From the NCBI RefSeq assembly GCF_014773275.1, contig NZ_JACWMW010000005.1:1-64000 (forward strand): a DNA stretch of 64,000 nt, written 5' to 3'. The notes beneath the pieces were generated by a model. It ran no database searches. It worked only from the letters and a program-made list of their open reading frames with translations, and was not told the DNA's origin. Made by a program: the position numbers and the translations under genes. Source of the DNA: Mucilaginibacter rigui (lineage in GTDB: Bacteria; Bacteroidota; Bacteroidia; Sphingobacteriales; Sphingobacteriaceae). Each line of letters opens with the position of its first letter. Positions within the stretch are counted from its first letter, which is position 1. Positions 36,418-45,811 of the stretch are shown piece by piece.

Positions 36418-37518
36418 TTAATTAGCAGATTGTAAAACCTTTATTTTATCACCATCCTCAATATCAGAGGCACCTTCAGTAACTAATTGCTCGCCGGCTT
36501 TTAAACCCGATAATATTTCTGACATGCCATTGTAGGTTACACCAACTTTAACAGTTTTACGTTTGGCTATACCGTTCTCGTTCACGTAAACGTAGTCGCC
36601 ATTTTCTGACCGTTGTACAGCTTTAACCGGGATAGAAATGGTGTTTGTTTTTGAGTAATCGGCTATTTTTATGATAGCAGTCATGTTAGGACGAAGTGAT
36701 TTACGCTCTGGTAATTTTACCTCAACCGCAAAGCTGCGTGATGTTGGGTCGATAGCTTTAGCCGCAAATGTTACTTTAGTTTTTAATGAATCGTTAGCAT
36801 CGGGCACTAAAATTAAAACTTCGTTGCCTGTACCAACGCTTGCTGCATAACTTTCCGGCACATCAGCCTTAACCTTTAAAAAATCGGCGTTTACAATACG
36901 GATACCTGTAGTACCAGGTTGCGCAACCTGGCCAAGCTTAAGGTCCATCTGATCTACAGTGCCGCTTATTGGCGATACAATACGATACATAGCTGCCTGT
37001 TCGCGTAAAGCTGCTAAAGCTTTTTTACTTGCCGACAACGTTGTTTGAGCTTGTAAAAATTGAACTTCAGTACCAATTTTCTGATCCCAAAGATTTTTTT
37101 GGCGATTATATAAAGTCTGGTTCAGTTCAACTGTCGCTTCGTTTTGGGCGATAGTTTGCCTTTGGGTGCTATTATCTAACTGCACAAGTACCTGGCCTTT
37201 GCTAACATGCTGCCCTGGTTTTACATAAATAGCAGTAATAGTACCCGGCGATTGCGGGTAAGCAGTAACGTTATCCTGTGCATCAATTTTGCCTTGTATT
37301 TGTACGTAATTAGTAAACGCACCGCTTTTAACTTCGGCAACACTTACTTCTACAGCTTTTGTAGAGTCGCCGCCAACTTCGCCCTGTAGTATGGTTATCT
37401 TGGCATTTATTTCTGCTTGCTGTTTTTGCAGGTCGGCCAGCTCGGCTTTTTTATCTTTTGGTTTGCTTGAGCATGCCGCCAGTAATAGTAATGCTGGTAT
37501 ATATATTAATTTTTTCAT
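36418..37518 (-). CDS. RND efflux periplasmic adaptor lipoprotein
   Basis: A 366-residue membrane fusion protein with a lipobox (LLLLAAC, Cys16) anchoring it in the inner membrane. A short coiled coil (about 25-45), lipoyl halves (near GTITAIYVKPGQHVSKGQVL and YRIVSPISGTVDQM), a helical hairpin between them, and a beta-barrel complete the HlyD/AcrA layout. It lies 26 bp upstream of the permease gene and 33 bp downstream of the TolC gene, so it is in one operon. Confidence 0.95.
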   Translation of the reverse strand: MKKLIYIPALLLLAACSSKPKDKKAELADLQKQQAEINAKITILQGEVGGDSTKAVEVSVAEVKSGAFTNYVQIQGKIDAQDNVTAYPQSPGTITAIYVKPGQHVSKGQVLVQLDNSTQRQTIAQNEATVELNQTLYNRQKNLWDQKIGTEVQFLQAQTTLSASKKALAALREQAAMYRIVSPISGTVDQMDLKLGQVAQPGTTGIRIVNADFLKVKADVPESYAASVGTGNEVLILVPDANDSLKTKVTFAAKAIDPTSRSFAVEVKLPERKSLRPNMTAIIKIADYSKTNTISIPVKAVQRSENGDYVYVNENGIAKRKTVKVGVTYNGMSEILSGLKAGEQLVTEGASDIEDGDKIKVLQSAN

Positions 37519-37551
37519 GTTTTGTGTTGATATATGGTGGTTTAGTTATGT

Positions 37552-38961
37552 TTATTGTATTCTTCCGTATGCTTTATCAAGGTCAACCTTGCTTACCAGT
37601 GCATCATAAAGGCCTTGTATGTATTTATTATCGGCATCTTCAAGCGCAGTTTGTGCCTGTGTAACCTCTATACTTGAGCCTACACCCTGCTGATACTTTA
37701 TTTTTGATACCCTAAGTACTTCCTGTGCCAACGATTGACTTTGTTTCTGATTATTAAGGGTTTGCAATCCATTAATATACATTACACGAGCCTGACTGGC
37801 TTGCAAGCCTAAACCATTCTTCAGATTATTTAAATCGTTAATTGATTTTTCAACCGCAACTTCTGATTGCTTAACCTGATATCTGCGCTGAAAACCATTA
37901 AAAATGGGCACAGTTAAGTTTAACCCTATGTAACTTGATGGATAACTGGTATTAAATAATTGCCCAAAGCTATTATTTTGATAGGTGGCGGCAGTACCTG
38001 CAACAAATGATAGTGTTGGTAGGTAAGCGGCTTTTTTACGCTTCAAATCAAGCTGGTTTAGCCTTACAGCAGTTTCGCCTAAATTATATTCAATTCTTCG
38101 ATGATAGAATGATGAATCGGCAGCAACTGCGGCATCCGCATTAGCATCAAGCATTACATCGGTAAGCTTATCTGTTAAACGAAGATCATTGCCGATTGGC
38201 ATTCCCATTTGGAATTTAAGCAATTGATAATTAAGCACTAAAAGGCGTAATGTATTTTCGCGCGTAGTAAGCAGATTATTGTATTGGACGGTAATACGAT
38301 CAACATCAATTTTTTCTACAAATCCCTGTTTATTTTGGGCAGTAGTTTGATCAACCTGTTGTTTAAGCTGGTTAATATTAGCATCTAATAACCTTATTTG
38401 TTCATTACTTACTAAAACCTGGTAATAAGCTTTAGTAACATTTACATTAGTTTCAATACGTGTGCGTACTAAATTGCGCTGCGACAATTCTTTGTAAGTT
38501 TTTGAGGCCTTCAAACCAACAAGATAAGAGCCATCAAATAATATCTGTGAAAGTGTTGCCCCAACATTAGCATTGTACTTTTGCTGTATACTTAATTTCT
38601 GAGGCGGAGAAGTTCTTAAAGGAATAACTTTACCATCGCCGCCTTTTACACCTTCGGCATTTAAAATTTGGTATAAACCATCAGTAAAACTTGGGAATAA
38701 TACAGCAGGCGTTTGTAAATAATCCTGAAAACTTGCAGTACCGTTAATTTGGGGTAAGCCTATACCTGTTGTTTCTTTTACTTTGTATTCGGCGCTTCTA
38801 ACATCCAATTGAGCATTTTTAACAGAGTCCTGATGCTCGTAGGCATAATTAACAGCATCCTGTACGCTAAAATTATAAGCTTGTGGTGGTGCAGACTGCG
38901 TTTGCGAAAACCCTTGCAAGGCTCCCGTTATGCAGGTTAGTAGGGTGAGGATTCGTTTCAT
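37552..38961 (-). CDS. TolC family outer membrane efflux channel
   Basis: A 469-residue protein; the start MKRILTLLT is chosen because a signal peptide (ending GFSQ) follows directly. The mature part has the internal repeat of the TolC fold: long helices (about 125-245 and 340-455) and strands. The C-terminal TYQNNSFGQLF region and ALEDADNKYIQGLYDALVSK are typical. The gene is preceded by a 93-bp region with a candidate TetR operator (39024-39039). Confidence 0.93.
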   Translation of the reverse strand: MKRILTLLTCITGALQGFSQTQSAPPQAYNFSVQDAVNYAYEHQDSVKNAQLDVRSAEYKVKETTGIGLPQINGTASFQDYLQTPAVLFPSFTDGLYQILNAEGVKGGDGKVIPLRTSPPQKLSIQQKYNANVGATLSQILFDGSYLVGLKASKTYKELSQRNLVRTRIETNVNVTKAYYQVLVSNEQIRLLDANINQLKQQVDQTTAQNKQGFVEKIDVDRITVQYNNLLTTRENTLRLLVLNYQLLKFQMGMPIGNDLRLTDKLTDVMLDANADAAVAADSSFYHRRIEYNLGETAVRLNQLDLKRKKAAYLPTLSFVAGTAATYQNNSFGQLFNTSYPSSYIGLNLTVPIFNGFQRRYQVKQSEVAVEKSINDLNNLKNGLGLQASQARVMYINGLQTLNNQKQSQSLAQEVLRVSKIKYQQGVGSSIEVTQAQTALEDADNKYIQGLYDALVSKVDLDKAYGRIQ

Positions 38962-39023
38962 TTGTGAGTAGTGATATATATGGTAGATTATTGTTTGTTT
39001 CATTACAAAACAACCGCAATAAT

Positions 39024-39039
39024 TGACAACTGTATGTCA
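39024..39039. promoter_or_regulatory. Candidate TetR operator upstream of the TolC gene
   Basis: TGACA-ACTGTA-TGTCA is an inverted repeat in the 93-bp region between the TetR gene and the TolC gene, 63 bp before the TolC ATG. It shares the TGAC/GTCA core with the repeats over the TetR start, but the spacing differs. Confidence 0.4.
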
Positions 39040-39054
39040 GCAGTGCGGGTGTTT

Positions 39055-39681
39055 TTAGTTTAATTCTTCTATATGAACTTTTTTATACTCATCTAATAGT
39101 TTATGCCCTTTTATAGTGCAAATGCCATAGTTAAAATGCTCAAGTAACTGGTACTGTACCCGCCATGTGCTAAACTGCGCTATAGGGAATATTGAGGCGT
39201 TAAAGCCCATTTCTACTTGGTTAACACGCATTTTGGCCAGTATCTTAACGTCTATTTCCGGCCTGATGAACCCCTGCTTTATCCCTTTTATCAATAGTTC
39301 TTCCAAGGTTTTTACAAGCACATTTGCTTTAAACTTCTGAAACTCGCTCCAGGCATCCGGGTGATACTTTTGCATATCATGTATCACTATCGGATTTATC
39401 CTGCTGAAGATATCTTCCGAACATTTCATCATATTGATCATCTCTTCCATCACGTTGGCCGAGTTTTGTATGATATCGTTTATCTGGCATTCATCCTCTT
39501 CGAGCTTTTTCTTTACAAGCGCTATCACCAGATCATTTTTATCATTAAAAAAATGATAAATAGTTTTTTTCGACATACCCAGATGTTTGGCTATATCGTC
39601 CATAGTTACGCTTTTGATACCTGCCTGTAAAAACAAGTCTTCGCCGCCCTGAATTATTCGTTCTATTTGACCGTTTGACAT
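39055..39681 (-). CDS. TetR/AcrR family regulator of the RND operon
   Basis: A 208-residue TetR-type repressor. The helix-turn-helix is in GIKSVTMDDIAKHLGMSKKTIYHFFNDK (about residues 20-47). It sits directly upstream of the efflux operon, so control of that operon is the most likely job. Repeated TTTGAC/GTCAAA half-sites lie across its own start codon, which fits autoregulation. Effector unknown. Confidence 0.92.
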   Translation of the reverse strand: MSNGQIERIIQGGEDLFLQAGIKSVTMDDIAKHLGMSKKTIYHFFNDKNDLVIALVKKKLEEDECQINDIIQNSANVMEEMINMMKCSEDIFSRINPIVIHDMQKYHPDAWSEFQKFKANVLVKTLEELLIKGIKQGFIRPEIDVKILAKMRVNQVEMGFNASIFPIAQFSTWRVQYQLLEHFNYGICTIKGHKLLDEYKKVHIEELN

Positions 39682-39692
39682 TATTGGTCAAA
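39666..39692. promoter_or_regulatory. Candidate TetR operator at the tetR start codon
   Basis: TTTGACC (39666-39672) and GGTCAAA (39686-39692) form a 7-bp inverted repeat with a 13-nt spacer; a third half-site TTTGACA lies between them (39674-39680). The start codon is inside, which fits negative autoregulation. Confidence 0.45.
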
Positions 39693-39695
39693 ACT

Positions 39696-39727
39696 AAGGA
39701 AACATTTTTAGATTTCAAAGTTTCCTT
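39696..39727. promoter_or_regulatory. Second inverted repeat between tetR and purB
   Basis: AAGGAAAC-N16-GTTTCCTT, 8-bp arms. It lies in the divergent region between tetR and purB, next to the tetR start site repeats. Role unknown. Confidence 0.3.
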
Positions 39728-39772
39728 TTCAAATTACTTTTTCCTGACAATCACCGTTTTTACACAATTGTT

Positions 39773-39780
39773 TATCTTTG
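39773..39780 (+). promoter_or_regulatory. -7-like box of purB
   Basis: TATCTTTG, an exact TAnnTTTG match, 14 nt before the purB ATG. A TTTG -33 box is not present at exact spacing, but CTGACA lies 23 nt upstream. Confidence 0.5.
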
Positions 39781-39794
39781 CAAAAAAGAACGCA

Positions 39795-41138
39795 ATGGAT
39801 TTAACTTCCCTGTCCGCTATATCCCCTATTGACGGACGCTACCGCAATACAACATCAGCACTGGCCGCTTATTTTTCAGAATACGCCCTTATTAAATATA
39901 GGGTATTCATAGAGATAGAGTATTTTATAGCGCTTTGCGAGCACCCGCTACCCCAGTTACGTAGTTTTGATAAAAATGCAACAGAAAAGTTACGTGATAT
40001 TTACAAAAACTTTTCTGAAGCTGACGCTGCATCAATCAAAGACATCGAAAAAACAACCAACCATGATGTTAAAGCGGTTGAGTATTTCATCAAAAAGGAG
40101 TTTGATAAATTAGGCCTGGAAGAGCATAAAGAATTCATTCACTTTGGCTTAACTTCTCAGGATATTAACAATACCGCTATTCCGTACTCATTTAAACTGG
40201 CACTTGAAGAGGTTTACCTGCCCGAGATTACCAAACTGGTTGAGCAGCTTAGCGCTTTCGCGCAGGATTGGGATGCTATACCCATGCTGGCACATACCCA
40301 CGGGCAGCCGGCATCGCCAACACGCCTGGGTAAAGAGATAAATGTGTTTGTTGAGCGCCTGCAAAACCAGCTTAATTTGTTAAAGGCAGTGCCATACTCG
40401 GCTAAGTTTGGCGGGGCAACAGGTAATTTTAATGCCCACCATGTTGCTTACCCGCAAATTGACTGGAAAGCCTTTGGCAATCATTTTATCAATGATATAT
40501 TAGGCCTGCACCGCTCGCAGTTTACCACGCAGATTGAGCACTACGATAACTTTGCCGCGCAATGCGATGCTTTGAAACGCATCAACAATATCCTGATTGA
40601 CCTTGACCGCGATATGTGGACTTACATATCAATGAACTTTTTTAAACAGAAAATAAAAGCCGGCGAGGTGGGTTCATCGGCTATGCCGCATAAGGTAAAC
40701 CCGATAGATTTTGAGAACAGCGAAGGCAACCTGGGTATTGCAAACGCCTTATTTGAGCACCTGGCCGCTAAACTGCCTATCTCCCGCTTACAACGCGACT
40801 TAACCGACTCTACCGTGTTACGTAACATAGGTGTGCCGGTTGCGCATACCCTTATCGCTATCAAATCAACCGTTAAAGGATTAAATAAGCTATTGCTAAA
40901 CGAGGCAGCCCTTAATGCCAGCCTGGAAGCTAACTGGGCTGTTGTTGCAGAGGCAATACAAACCATCCTGCGCCGCGAAGGCTATCCTAACCCTTATGAA
41001 GCCCTGAAAGAGCTTACCCGTACCAATACACAGGTTAATGCGCAAACTATAGCGGAATTTGTGGATGGATTGAATATAAGTGAACCAGTTAAAAATGAGA
41101 TAAAGGCTATTACACCACAGAATTACACAGGGATATAG
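39795..41138 (+). CDS. purB: Adenylosuccinate lyase
   Basis: A 447-residue enzyme that cleaves adenylosuccinate and SAICAR in purine synthesis. The start MDLTSLSAISPIDGRY is chosen because this is the family N-terminus; an upstream frame is not coding. The conserved signature GSSAMPHKVNPIDFEN (about residues 294-309), TSQDINNTA (about 121-129) and HTHGQPASPT (about 171-180) are present. A TATCTTTG -7-like box lies upstream. It is a single gene. Confidence 0.97.
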   Translation: MDLTSLSAISPIDGRYRNTTSALAAYFSEYALIKYRVFIEIEYFIALCEHPLPQLRSFDKNATEKLRDIYKNFSEADAASIKDIEKTTNHDVKAVEYFIKKEFDKLGLEEHKEFIHFGLTSQDINNTAIPYSFKLALEEVYLPEITKLVEQLSAFAQDWDAIPMLAHTHGQPASPTRLGKEINVFVERLQNQLNLLKAVPYSAKFGGATGNFNAHHVAYPQIDWKAFGNHFINDILGLHRSQFTTQIEHYDNFAAQCDALKRINNILIDLDRDMWTYISMNFFKQKIKAGEVGSSAMPHKVNPIDFENSEGNLGIANALFEHLAAKLPISRLQRDLTDSTVLRNIGVPVAHTLIAIKSTVKGLNKLLLNEAALNASLEANWAVVAEAIQTILRREGYPNPYEALKELTRTNTQVNAQTIAEFVDGLNISEPVKNEIKAITPQNYTGI

Positions 41139-41204
41139 TATAATTACCATAGTCATAAACAGGTCAAATCAATATCAGGGAGATGCTTTAACCAAAAACC
41201 TGAT

Positions 41205-41212
41205 TACATTTG
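41205..41212 (+). promoter_or_regulatory. -7-like box of the Nfu gene
   Basis: TACATTTG, an exact TAnnTTTG match, 25 nt before the ATG. No clear -33 element. Confidence 0.4.
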
Positions 41213-41237
41213 TTAACTATATAAAATTTTGACACAC

Positions 41238-41789
41238 ATGAATATCAGCGTATATACCGAAGCCACCCCTAACCCGGCAACAATGAAGTTTATTGTAAAC
41301 AAGTTGCTTATAAACGGAAGCGTGGACTATGCCACAAGGGAAAGTGCCGAAAATTCACCTTTTGCAAAGGAATTGTACAAATTCAGTTTTGTTAACGGTG
41401 TGTTCTTTGCCAGTAACTTTGTAACAGTTACCAAAACCGAAGGCAGCGACTGGGATGATATCCAGCCGATATTGAAAGAGTTTGTTAAAGGTGCGGTTGA
41501 ATCTGAATTAAAGGTACAAACCGTTGAACAGGCTGTTGATGCTGACTTTGAAGGCACCGAAACCGAAATAAAGATACAGCAAATATTAAACGACTACGTA
41601 CGCCCGGCTGTTGAGCAGGATGGCGGCGCTATCACCTACCGATCATTTGATGCAGGTGTGGTTACTGTTGAGCTTCGCGGTTCATGCAGCGGTTGCCCGT
41701 CATCAACAGTAACCCTAAAATCAGGTATCGAGAACCTGTTGAAACGTATGGTTCCTGAAGTTACCGAGGTAGTTTCTGAAGCTTTATAA
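41238..41789 (+). CDS. Nfu-type iron-sulfur cluster scaffold/carrier
   Basis: A 183-residue protein; the ATG (MNISVYTEATPNPATMKF) is preferred over an in-frame TTG three codons upstream. It has an N-terminal Nfu domain (about 1-88) and a C-terminal NifU domain (about 109-183) with the cluster-binding Cys150 and Cys153 in SCSGCPSS. Such proteins carry iron-sulfur clusters to apo-enzymes. A hairpin terminator follows. Confidence 0.93.
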   Translation: MNISVYTEATPNPATMKFIVNKLLINGSVDYATRESAENSPFAKELYKFSFVNGVFFASNFVTVTKTEGSDWDDIQPILKEFVKGAVESELKVQTVEQAVDADFEGTETEIKIQQILNDYVRPAVEQDGGAITYRSFDAGVVTVELRGSCSGCPSSTVTLKSGIENLLKRMVPEVTEVVSEAL

Positions 41790-41812
41790 TTGAGCTAAAT
41801 ACTTACAATATT

Positions 41813-41846
41813 AAAAGCCGGTTGGGATCTCTAACCGGCTTTTTTG
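41813..41846 (+). terminator. Terminator of the Nfu gene
   Basis: An 11-bp stem (AAAAGCCGGTT / AACCGGCTTTT) with a 9-nt loop and a T run. Confidence 0.9.
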
Positions 41847-42133
41847 TTTATAACTGTCCCGTTTATTCCATTTTGAAACGGGACAAAACAGATAAGGAAA
41901 TTACAGATCTTTTTGACCTTTTTTCGGCCTTAATTCGGCCTTTTTAGGCTTTATTAGGTTAATTACCGGTAACAACGGCTGAAATTTCATCATTTGTTTG
42001 AATTATGATGATGGGATAAAACGGTACAGGATCTTTTCTAATATATTCCCCATTGTTTTATTGGTTGTACAAACATTGTAAAACATAAATGCCGTTTGGC
42101 TGCTTTGTTACATTTAAAGCAGTTTATAAAATT
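41847..42133. other. Intergenic region with hairpins, no gene
   Basis: The longer frame opening at 42089 was rejected as a start. The region has a 10-bp inverted repeat TGTCCCGTTT / AAACGGGACA (41855-41885), a CGGCCTT-rich tract (about 41934-41952), and a CATCAT/ATGATG repeat (about 41987-42011). No gene or known RNA is recognised. Confidence 0.55.
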
Positions 42134-42964
42134 ATGTTTGAAACCGTAACCGTTAAACAAGCTATTCAACATGGCCGTAAAATGGTGCTATTACCCATGC
42201 TCATCATATTTGGGGGTATCCTTGGGGGTTCCATTTATCTTGCATTTGTACAGCATATATTTTTCGCACTGCCCATTGGTATATGGGTAGGTATTATTGC
42301 AGCATTTGTTTACCGCAGTATTATGATCACCAAATGGCGTTTGTGGGCGTTTGAAAACGTACGCAAGGTTCACGAACTAAAAACCGAGGCATCCAAAGCG
42401 CTGTTGCTGCCGGTTAAGGATAATTTTTTTGAGAAAACTGAGATCAGGACAGCCGCAGAAAAAGCAAAATGGTTAACACTGCAACAACGATTTGATAAGC
42501 CCGACCCTTTATTTTTTGAAGAAGACCCCGAGGTGCCGGCCGAAACCATTGTACGTTACTCTGTTATGAAAAAGATTTTATGGAGCCTTGTATTTTCCGT
42601 AAGCTTTTTTGCGGGTTTAGGCCTTCTTTACTTAGGTAAAGAAACAAGTAATTATGTTTTTGGCGGTGTAATGACGATGTTTGGTGGCGTTTTTATGTGC
42701 GTATGCTTTAAAGACGCACTTAACCGTACACCGCAAATTATACTCAACAGCGAAGGTATGGCTACAGTTAAAACACCATTTTACCCGTGGCGGTCCATCA
42801 GTGACGAAAAAGTGATTGTACGTGGTTCGGGCAAAGGACAAACTACTTATTTAACTTACACATGTCCCACCGGATATACAGAACTCGTGCTGGACGATTT
42901 TACGGTTTCGCCGCGCCAACTCGGCCACCTGATACAGGTTTACAGAGGACGATCAAATTCATAA
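42134..42964 (+). CDS. Membrane protein of unknown function (276 aa)
   Basis: The start MFETVTVKQAIQHG is preferred over a frame that opens 45 bases earlier. It has two N-terminal membrane helices (about 18-60), a charged cytoplasmic stretch (about 65-145), two more helices (about 154-195), then a soluble C-terminal part (about 200-276) with GMATVKTPFYPWRSI. The last part resembles PH-like or DUF domains found in bacterial membrane proteins. No family recognised. Confidence 0.7.
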   Translation: MFETVTVKQAIQHGRKMVLLPMLIIFGGILGGSIYLAFVQHIFFALPIGIWVGIIAAFVYRSIMITKWRLWAFENVRKVHELKTEASKALLLPVKDNFFEKTEIRTAAEKAKWLTLQQRFDKPDPLFFEEDPEVPAETIVRYSVMKKILWSLVFSVSFFAGLGLLYLGKETSNYVFGGVMTMFGGVFMCVCFKDALNRTPQIILNSEGMATVKTPFYPWRSISDEKVIVRGSGKGQTTYLTYTCPTGYTELVLDDFTVSPRQLGHLIQVYRGRSNS

Positions 42965-43002
42965 TATTTTTAATTTTTATAGTGAACGCTAAGTATACTA
43001 CC

Positions 43003-43809
43003 CTATCGCTTAACGTTCGCGGTAAAATACTTTTCAATGTACTCCAGCATCTCCCCTGTTATTTTACCGTTTGTAGCCAGTAACTCGCGGGATTTGAGCA
43101 CTTCGGGGCCGCCTTTAAAGTTCACTACTTCGCCACCTGCTTGTTGTACTATCACAATGCCAGCCGCAATGTCCCATGGGTTTAGGTTGTACTCATAAAA
43201 GGCTTCGAAACGGCCGGCAGCGGTATAAGCCAGGTCGACAGCGGCCGAACCAATACGGCGCAGGCCGTGGCAGTTGCGCATCAGTTCAGTAAACAGTTTT
43301 ATATAGGCTTCCTGGTAGCTAAAATCGTAATAAGGGAAACCAGTAGCGATGAGGCTATCGGCAATAGCGGGCTTGTTGCTCACCTTTATTTCGGCGCTAT
43401 TAAGGTATGCAGGTGCATCTTTATGGGCATAAAAACATTCGTCCTGGTTCACTTCATAAACTACACCTAATACCAGCTCATCCTTATCCTGCAGGGCAAT
43501 ACTAACCGAATAGGCAGGCAAGCCGTGTATAAAGTTGGTGGTTCCATCCAACGGGTCAATGATCCAGTTATAACGCTCGCCTATTTTGGTGCTTGTTTTT
43601 TCTTCGGTAATAAAACCGGCTTCGGGTAATATCAGTTCCAGCCCGCTTACTATCTTTTGCTCGGCAGTCTTATCCACATACGATACCAGGTCGTTAAGGC
43701 CTTTGTACTCTATCTTATCCGCATCAAAAGTTTTGCGCTCCTGGCGGATAAACTGCCCCGCTTCTTTTGAAACATCAATAACCTGCCCTATTATCTGATT
43801 TAACTGCAT
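43003..43809 (-). CDS. Inositol monophosphatase family protein
   Basis: A 268-residue phosphatase. It has ITEEKT (metal ligand Glu, about 68-70), DPLDGTTNFIHG (Asp85, Asp88) and NPWDIAAG (about 210-217), the three metal-binding motifs of the IMPase superfamily, which needs magnesium. Substrate may be inositol phosphate or another sugar phosphate. It converges on the membrane protein gene at 42134 with no terminator seen between. Confidence 0.93.
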   Translation of the reverse strand: MQLNQIIGQVIDVSKEAGQFIRQERKTFDADKIEYKGLNDLVSYVDKTAEQKIVSGLELILPEAGFITEEKTSTKIGERYNWIIDPLDGTTNFIHGLPAYSVSIALQDKDELVLGVVYEVNQDECFYAHKDAPAYLNSAEIKVSNKPAIADSLIATGFPYYDFSYQEAYIKLFTELMRNCHGLRRIGSAAVDLAYTAAGRFEAFYEYNLNPWDIAAGIVIVQQAGGEVVNFKGGPEVLKSRELLATNGKITGEMLEYIEKYFTANVKR

Positions 43810-43899
43810 ATCTTTTTAGAATTTGAATATTGGAATTATTTTGACGTTTCTGTCCCGCAGTCAGGTGCCCAAAGGTCAGCTTCATAAGCCCCCACATCG

Positions 43900-44475
43900 T
43901 TATTTTTTTGCTTTATACTTATGATAAAGCGCAATACATTTTTCCTGGTAATCAAAGTTTATAGCATCCGTAAAAGTCTCTAAATAAATTGGGGGATAAA
44001 CTATTTCAGCATAAATTCCGGGCATTTTTACAATTTTGCCCTTCACTTCTTTTTTAATAACGCCCACATATTTATGAGTTAACATATTTAAGCTTGATTG
44101 ATATACCTGTTCGCCGGGATAATCCCTTGCCAGCACATCATCTGTTCTGCGCATCTGCACCAACTGCATTTTTTTAACAATTTTGTTGTATTCGAAAACA
44201 CTTATAAAACCCGAACGGTCATAATCGTTCCAAAATTCAAAACCTTTTTTGGTGGCTACAAGCGTGTTGCCAAAATTCAGATACCTGATTTCTTTGCTTT
44301 CTACACGTTTATACTTTTGGGTAGATAGCCAAAGTACTAATATGTCTTTATCACTGTCTATGAATACACTGTCTTTTTTAAAATCCCCGTCAAAATCTTT
44401 TACAATTTTTCGTGTGCTTTGTGCAGTGGCAATAGTTGATAAAATGATAAAGGAAGAAACAATAAAGTATTTCAT
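43900..44475 (-). CDS. Exported hypothetical protein with Asp-rich start (191 aa)
   Basis: A signal peptide (residues 1-18, ending ATA) is followed by DFDGDFKKDSVFIDSDKD, an Asp-rich stretch resembling a calcium-binding EF-like or FG-GAP-type loop. The rest is mixed alpha/beta. No family recognised. It is flanked by the lgt operon on one side and the IMPase gene on the other. Confidence 0.7.
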   Translation of the reverse strand: MKYFIVSSFIILSTIATAQSTRKIVKDFDGDFKKDSVFIDSDKDILVLWLSTQKYKRVESKEIRYLNFGNTLVATKKGFEFWNDYDRSGFISVFEYNKIVKKMQLVQMRRTDDVLARDYPGEQVYQSSLNMLTHKYVGVIKKEVKGKIVKMPGIYAEIVYPPIYLETFTDAINFDYQEKCIALYHKYKAKK

Positions 44476-44611
44476 CTAAATTTAGTTTCCTTAATATTTT
44501 TTGGCGCTCAGAAAAAATTGGACTACCCTCTGATCTTGCCTTTGTTGTTCTAAAAAGCAAATCGTTCCTATCTCGGTAAAGTAACCTGTATGATGAGATT
44601 TAGTTTAGAAT

Positions 44612-45781
44612 TTAATTAGTTAAACCTGTTTTTTTGTAACGGTTAGTGCTGTAATAGATCAGCGCGACACCACCAACAACCATAATAACCGAGATCAGCT
44701 CGGCCTGGGTAAATGGGACACCGGCAACTACATATTTGGTGTTTACACGGATCAGTTCGATCAGGAAACGCTCTACACCCGCCATAATCATATATATACC
44801 AAACACAATACCAGGCGCTTTAAACTTATGGCGAAGCTGCCATAACACCAGGAATAATAATAAACAAATTACCGATTCATAAAATGAGGTAGGATAAACC
44901 GGGAGCTTTAATTCGTAGCAAAATTTACCAACGCAATCAGGGATGTGGTTGTCATGATCAGACATATCCACGTTATGCGGAAATTTAAAGCTCCACATCC
45001 AATCGGGCGCCCAGCTTAAAAAGCCCGGTTTTGGGTTTAGGTTAGGGATGCCCCAATCGCCATCGCCGCTCATCTGGCAGCCTATACGGCCAACACCATA
45101 AGCCAGCATCATACCAGGGCCACCAATATCCAGCATAGTTAGTGGCTTAATATTGTGTTTGGCAGCAATGTACAAAGTTACCGCGCCACCGCAAATAAGG
45201 CCGCCGTAAAAGGTTAAACCGCTAAAGCCAATCAGCATCCCTACCGGGTCGCGCATAAAATCGCCCCAGTTCTCTAAAGCGTTAAACAGTTTGGCACCTG
45301 CAAAGCCGCAAATAGCCGCCCATAACAATATGCTGCCCATTAATTCGTGCGTGTGTACGGTTACACGGCGCTGCTCTGGTTTTGGCAATAACTGTTTTTT
45401 ATTCTCGTAATATGCCCAGTAGGCCATTAAAAACGCAAAGATGATCCCCCCAACGTAATTCCCTTTTAAGGATAATAGAAAATCCTGCGGGTTATCAATT
45501 AATGCGCTGTAGTGCAGCACGGCATCCAACACTTTAAAACCCAGTATAAAGCCAAATACGGCATTACCGGCAAGCTCTCCTCTGGAAATTGGTGCACCAA
45601 CAGTTACAGTTTTTTCAAATGGATGGATGTACCCTAAGGCCTCGCGGCGTTTAAACTCCTGGCCAAATGCCCAATAGGCCGCCATAAAGGCAATAGCTAC
45701 AAAAAAACCAAATGTTTGTATAGGTAGCGGTATATTGGCACCGGTTAGGTATTCTATCAGCGAAGAAAGGGTTGGAAACAT
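44612..45781 (-). CDS. lgt: Phosphatidylglycerol-prolipoprotein diacylglyceryl transferase
   Basis: A 389-residue inner-membrane enzyme that adds the diacylglyceryl group to the lipobox Cys of prolipoproteins. The signature YGVGRIGCQMSGDGDWG is the Bacteroidota version of the GRIGNxxNGE region. Hydrophobic segments fill the protein, and the length fits the longer Bacteroidota form. It lies 30 bp downstream of mtaB, so co-transcription is likely. Several lipoproteins in this window would be its substrates. Confidence 0.93.
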   Translation of the reverse strand: MFPTLSSLIEYLTGANIPLPIQTFGFFVAIAFMAAYWAFGQEFKRREALGYIHPFEKTVTVGAPISRGELAGNAVFGFILGFKVLDAVLHYSALIDNPQDFLLSLKGNYVGGIIFAFLMAYWAYYENKKQLLPKPEQRRVTVHTHELMGSILLWAAICGFAGAKLFNALENWGDFMRDPVGMLIGFSGLTFYGGLICGGAVTLYIAAKHNIKPLTMLDIGGPGMMLAYGVGRIGCQMSGDGDWGIPNLNPKPGFLSWAPDWMWSFKFPHNVDMSDHDNHIPDCVGKFCYELKLPVYPTSFYESVICLLLFLVLWQLRHKFKAPGIVFGIYMIMAGVERFLIELIRVNTKYVVAGVPFTQAELISVIMVVGGVALIYYSTNRYKKTGLTN

Positions 45782-45811
45782 ATTTAGGTGTTTGTGCTGC
45801 GAATATAATAG

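Noticed and set aside
42089..42133. Earlier start of the 276-residue membrane protein gene
   Set aside because: The extra 15 residues (MPFGCFVTF...) do not fit the membrane topology and come from AT-rich leader sequence; the ATG at 42134 is favoured.
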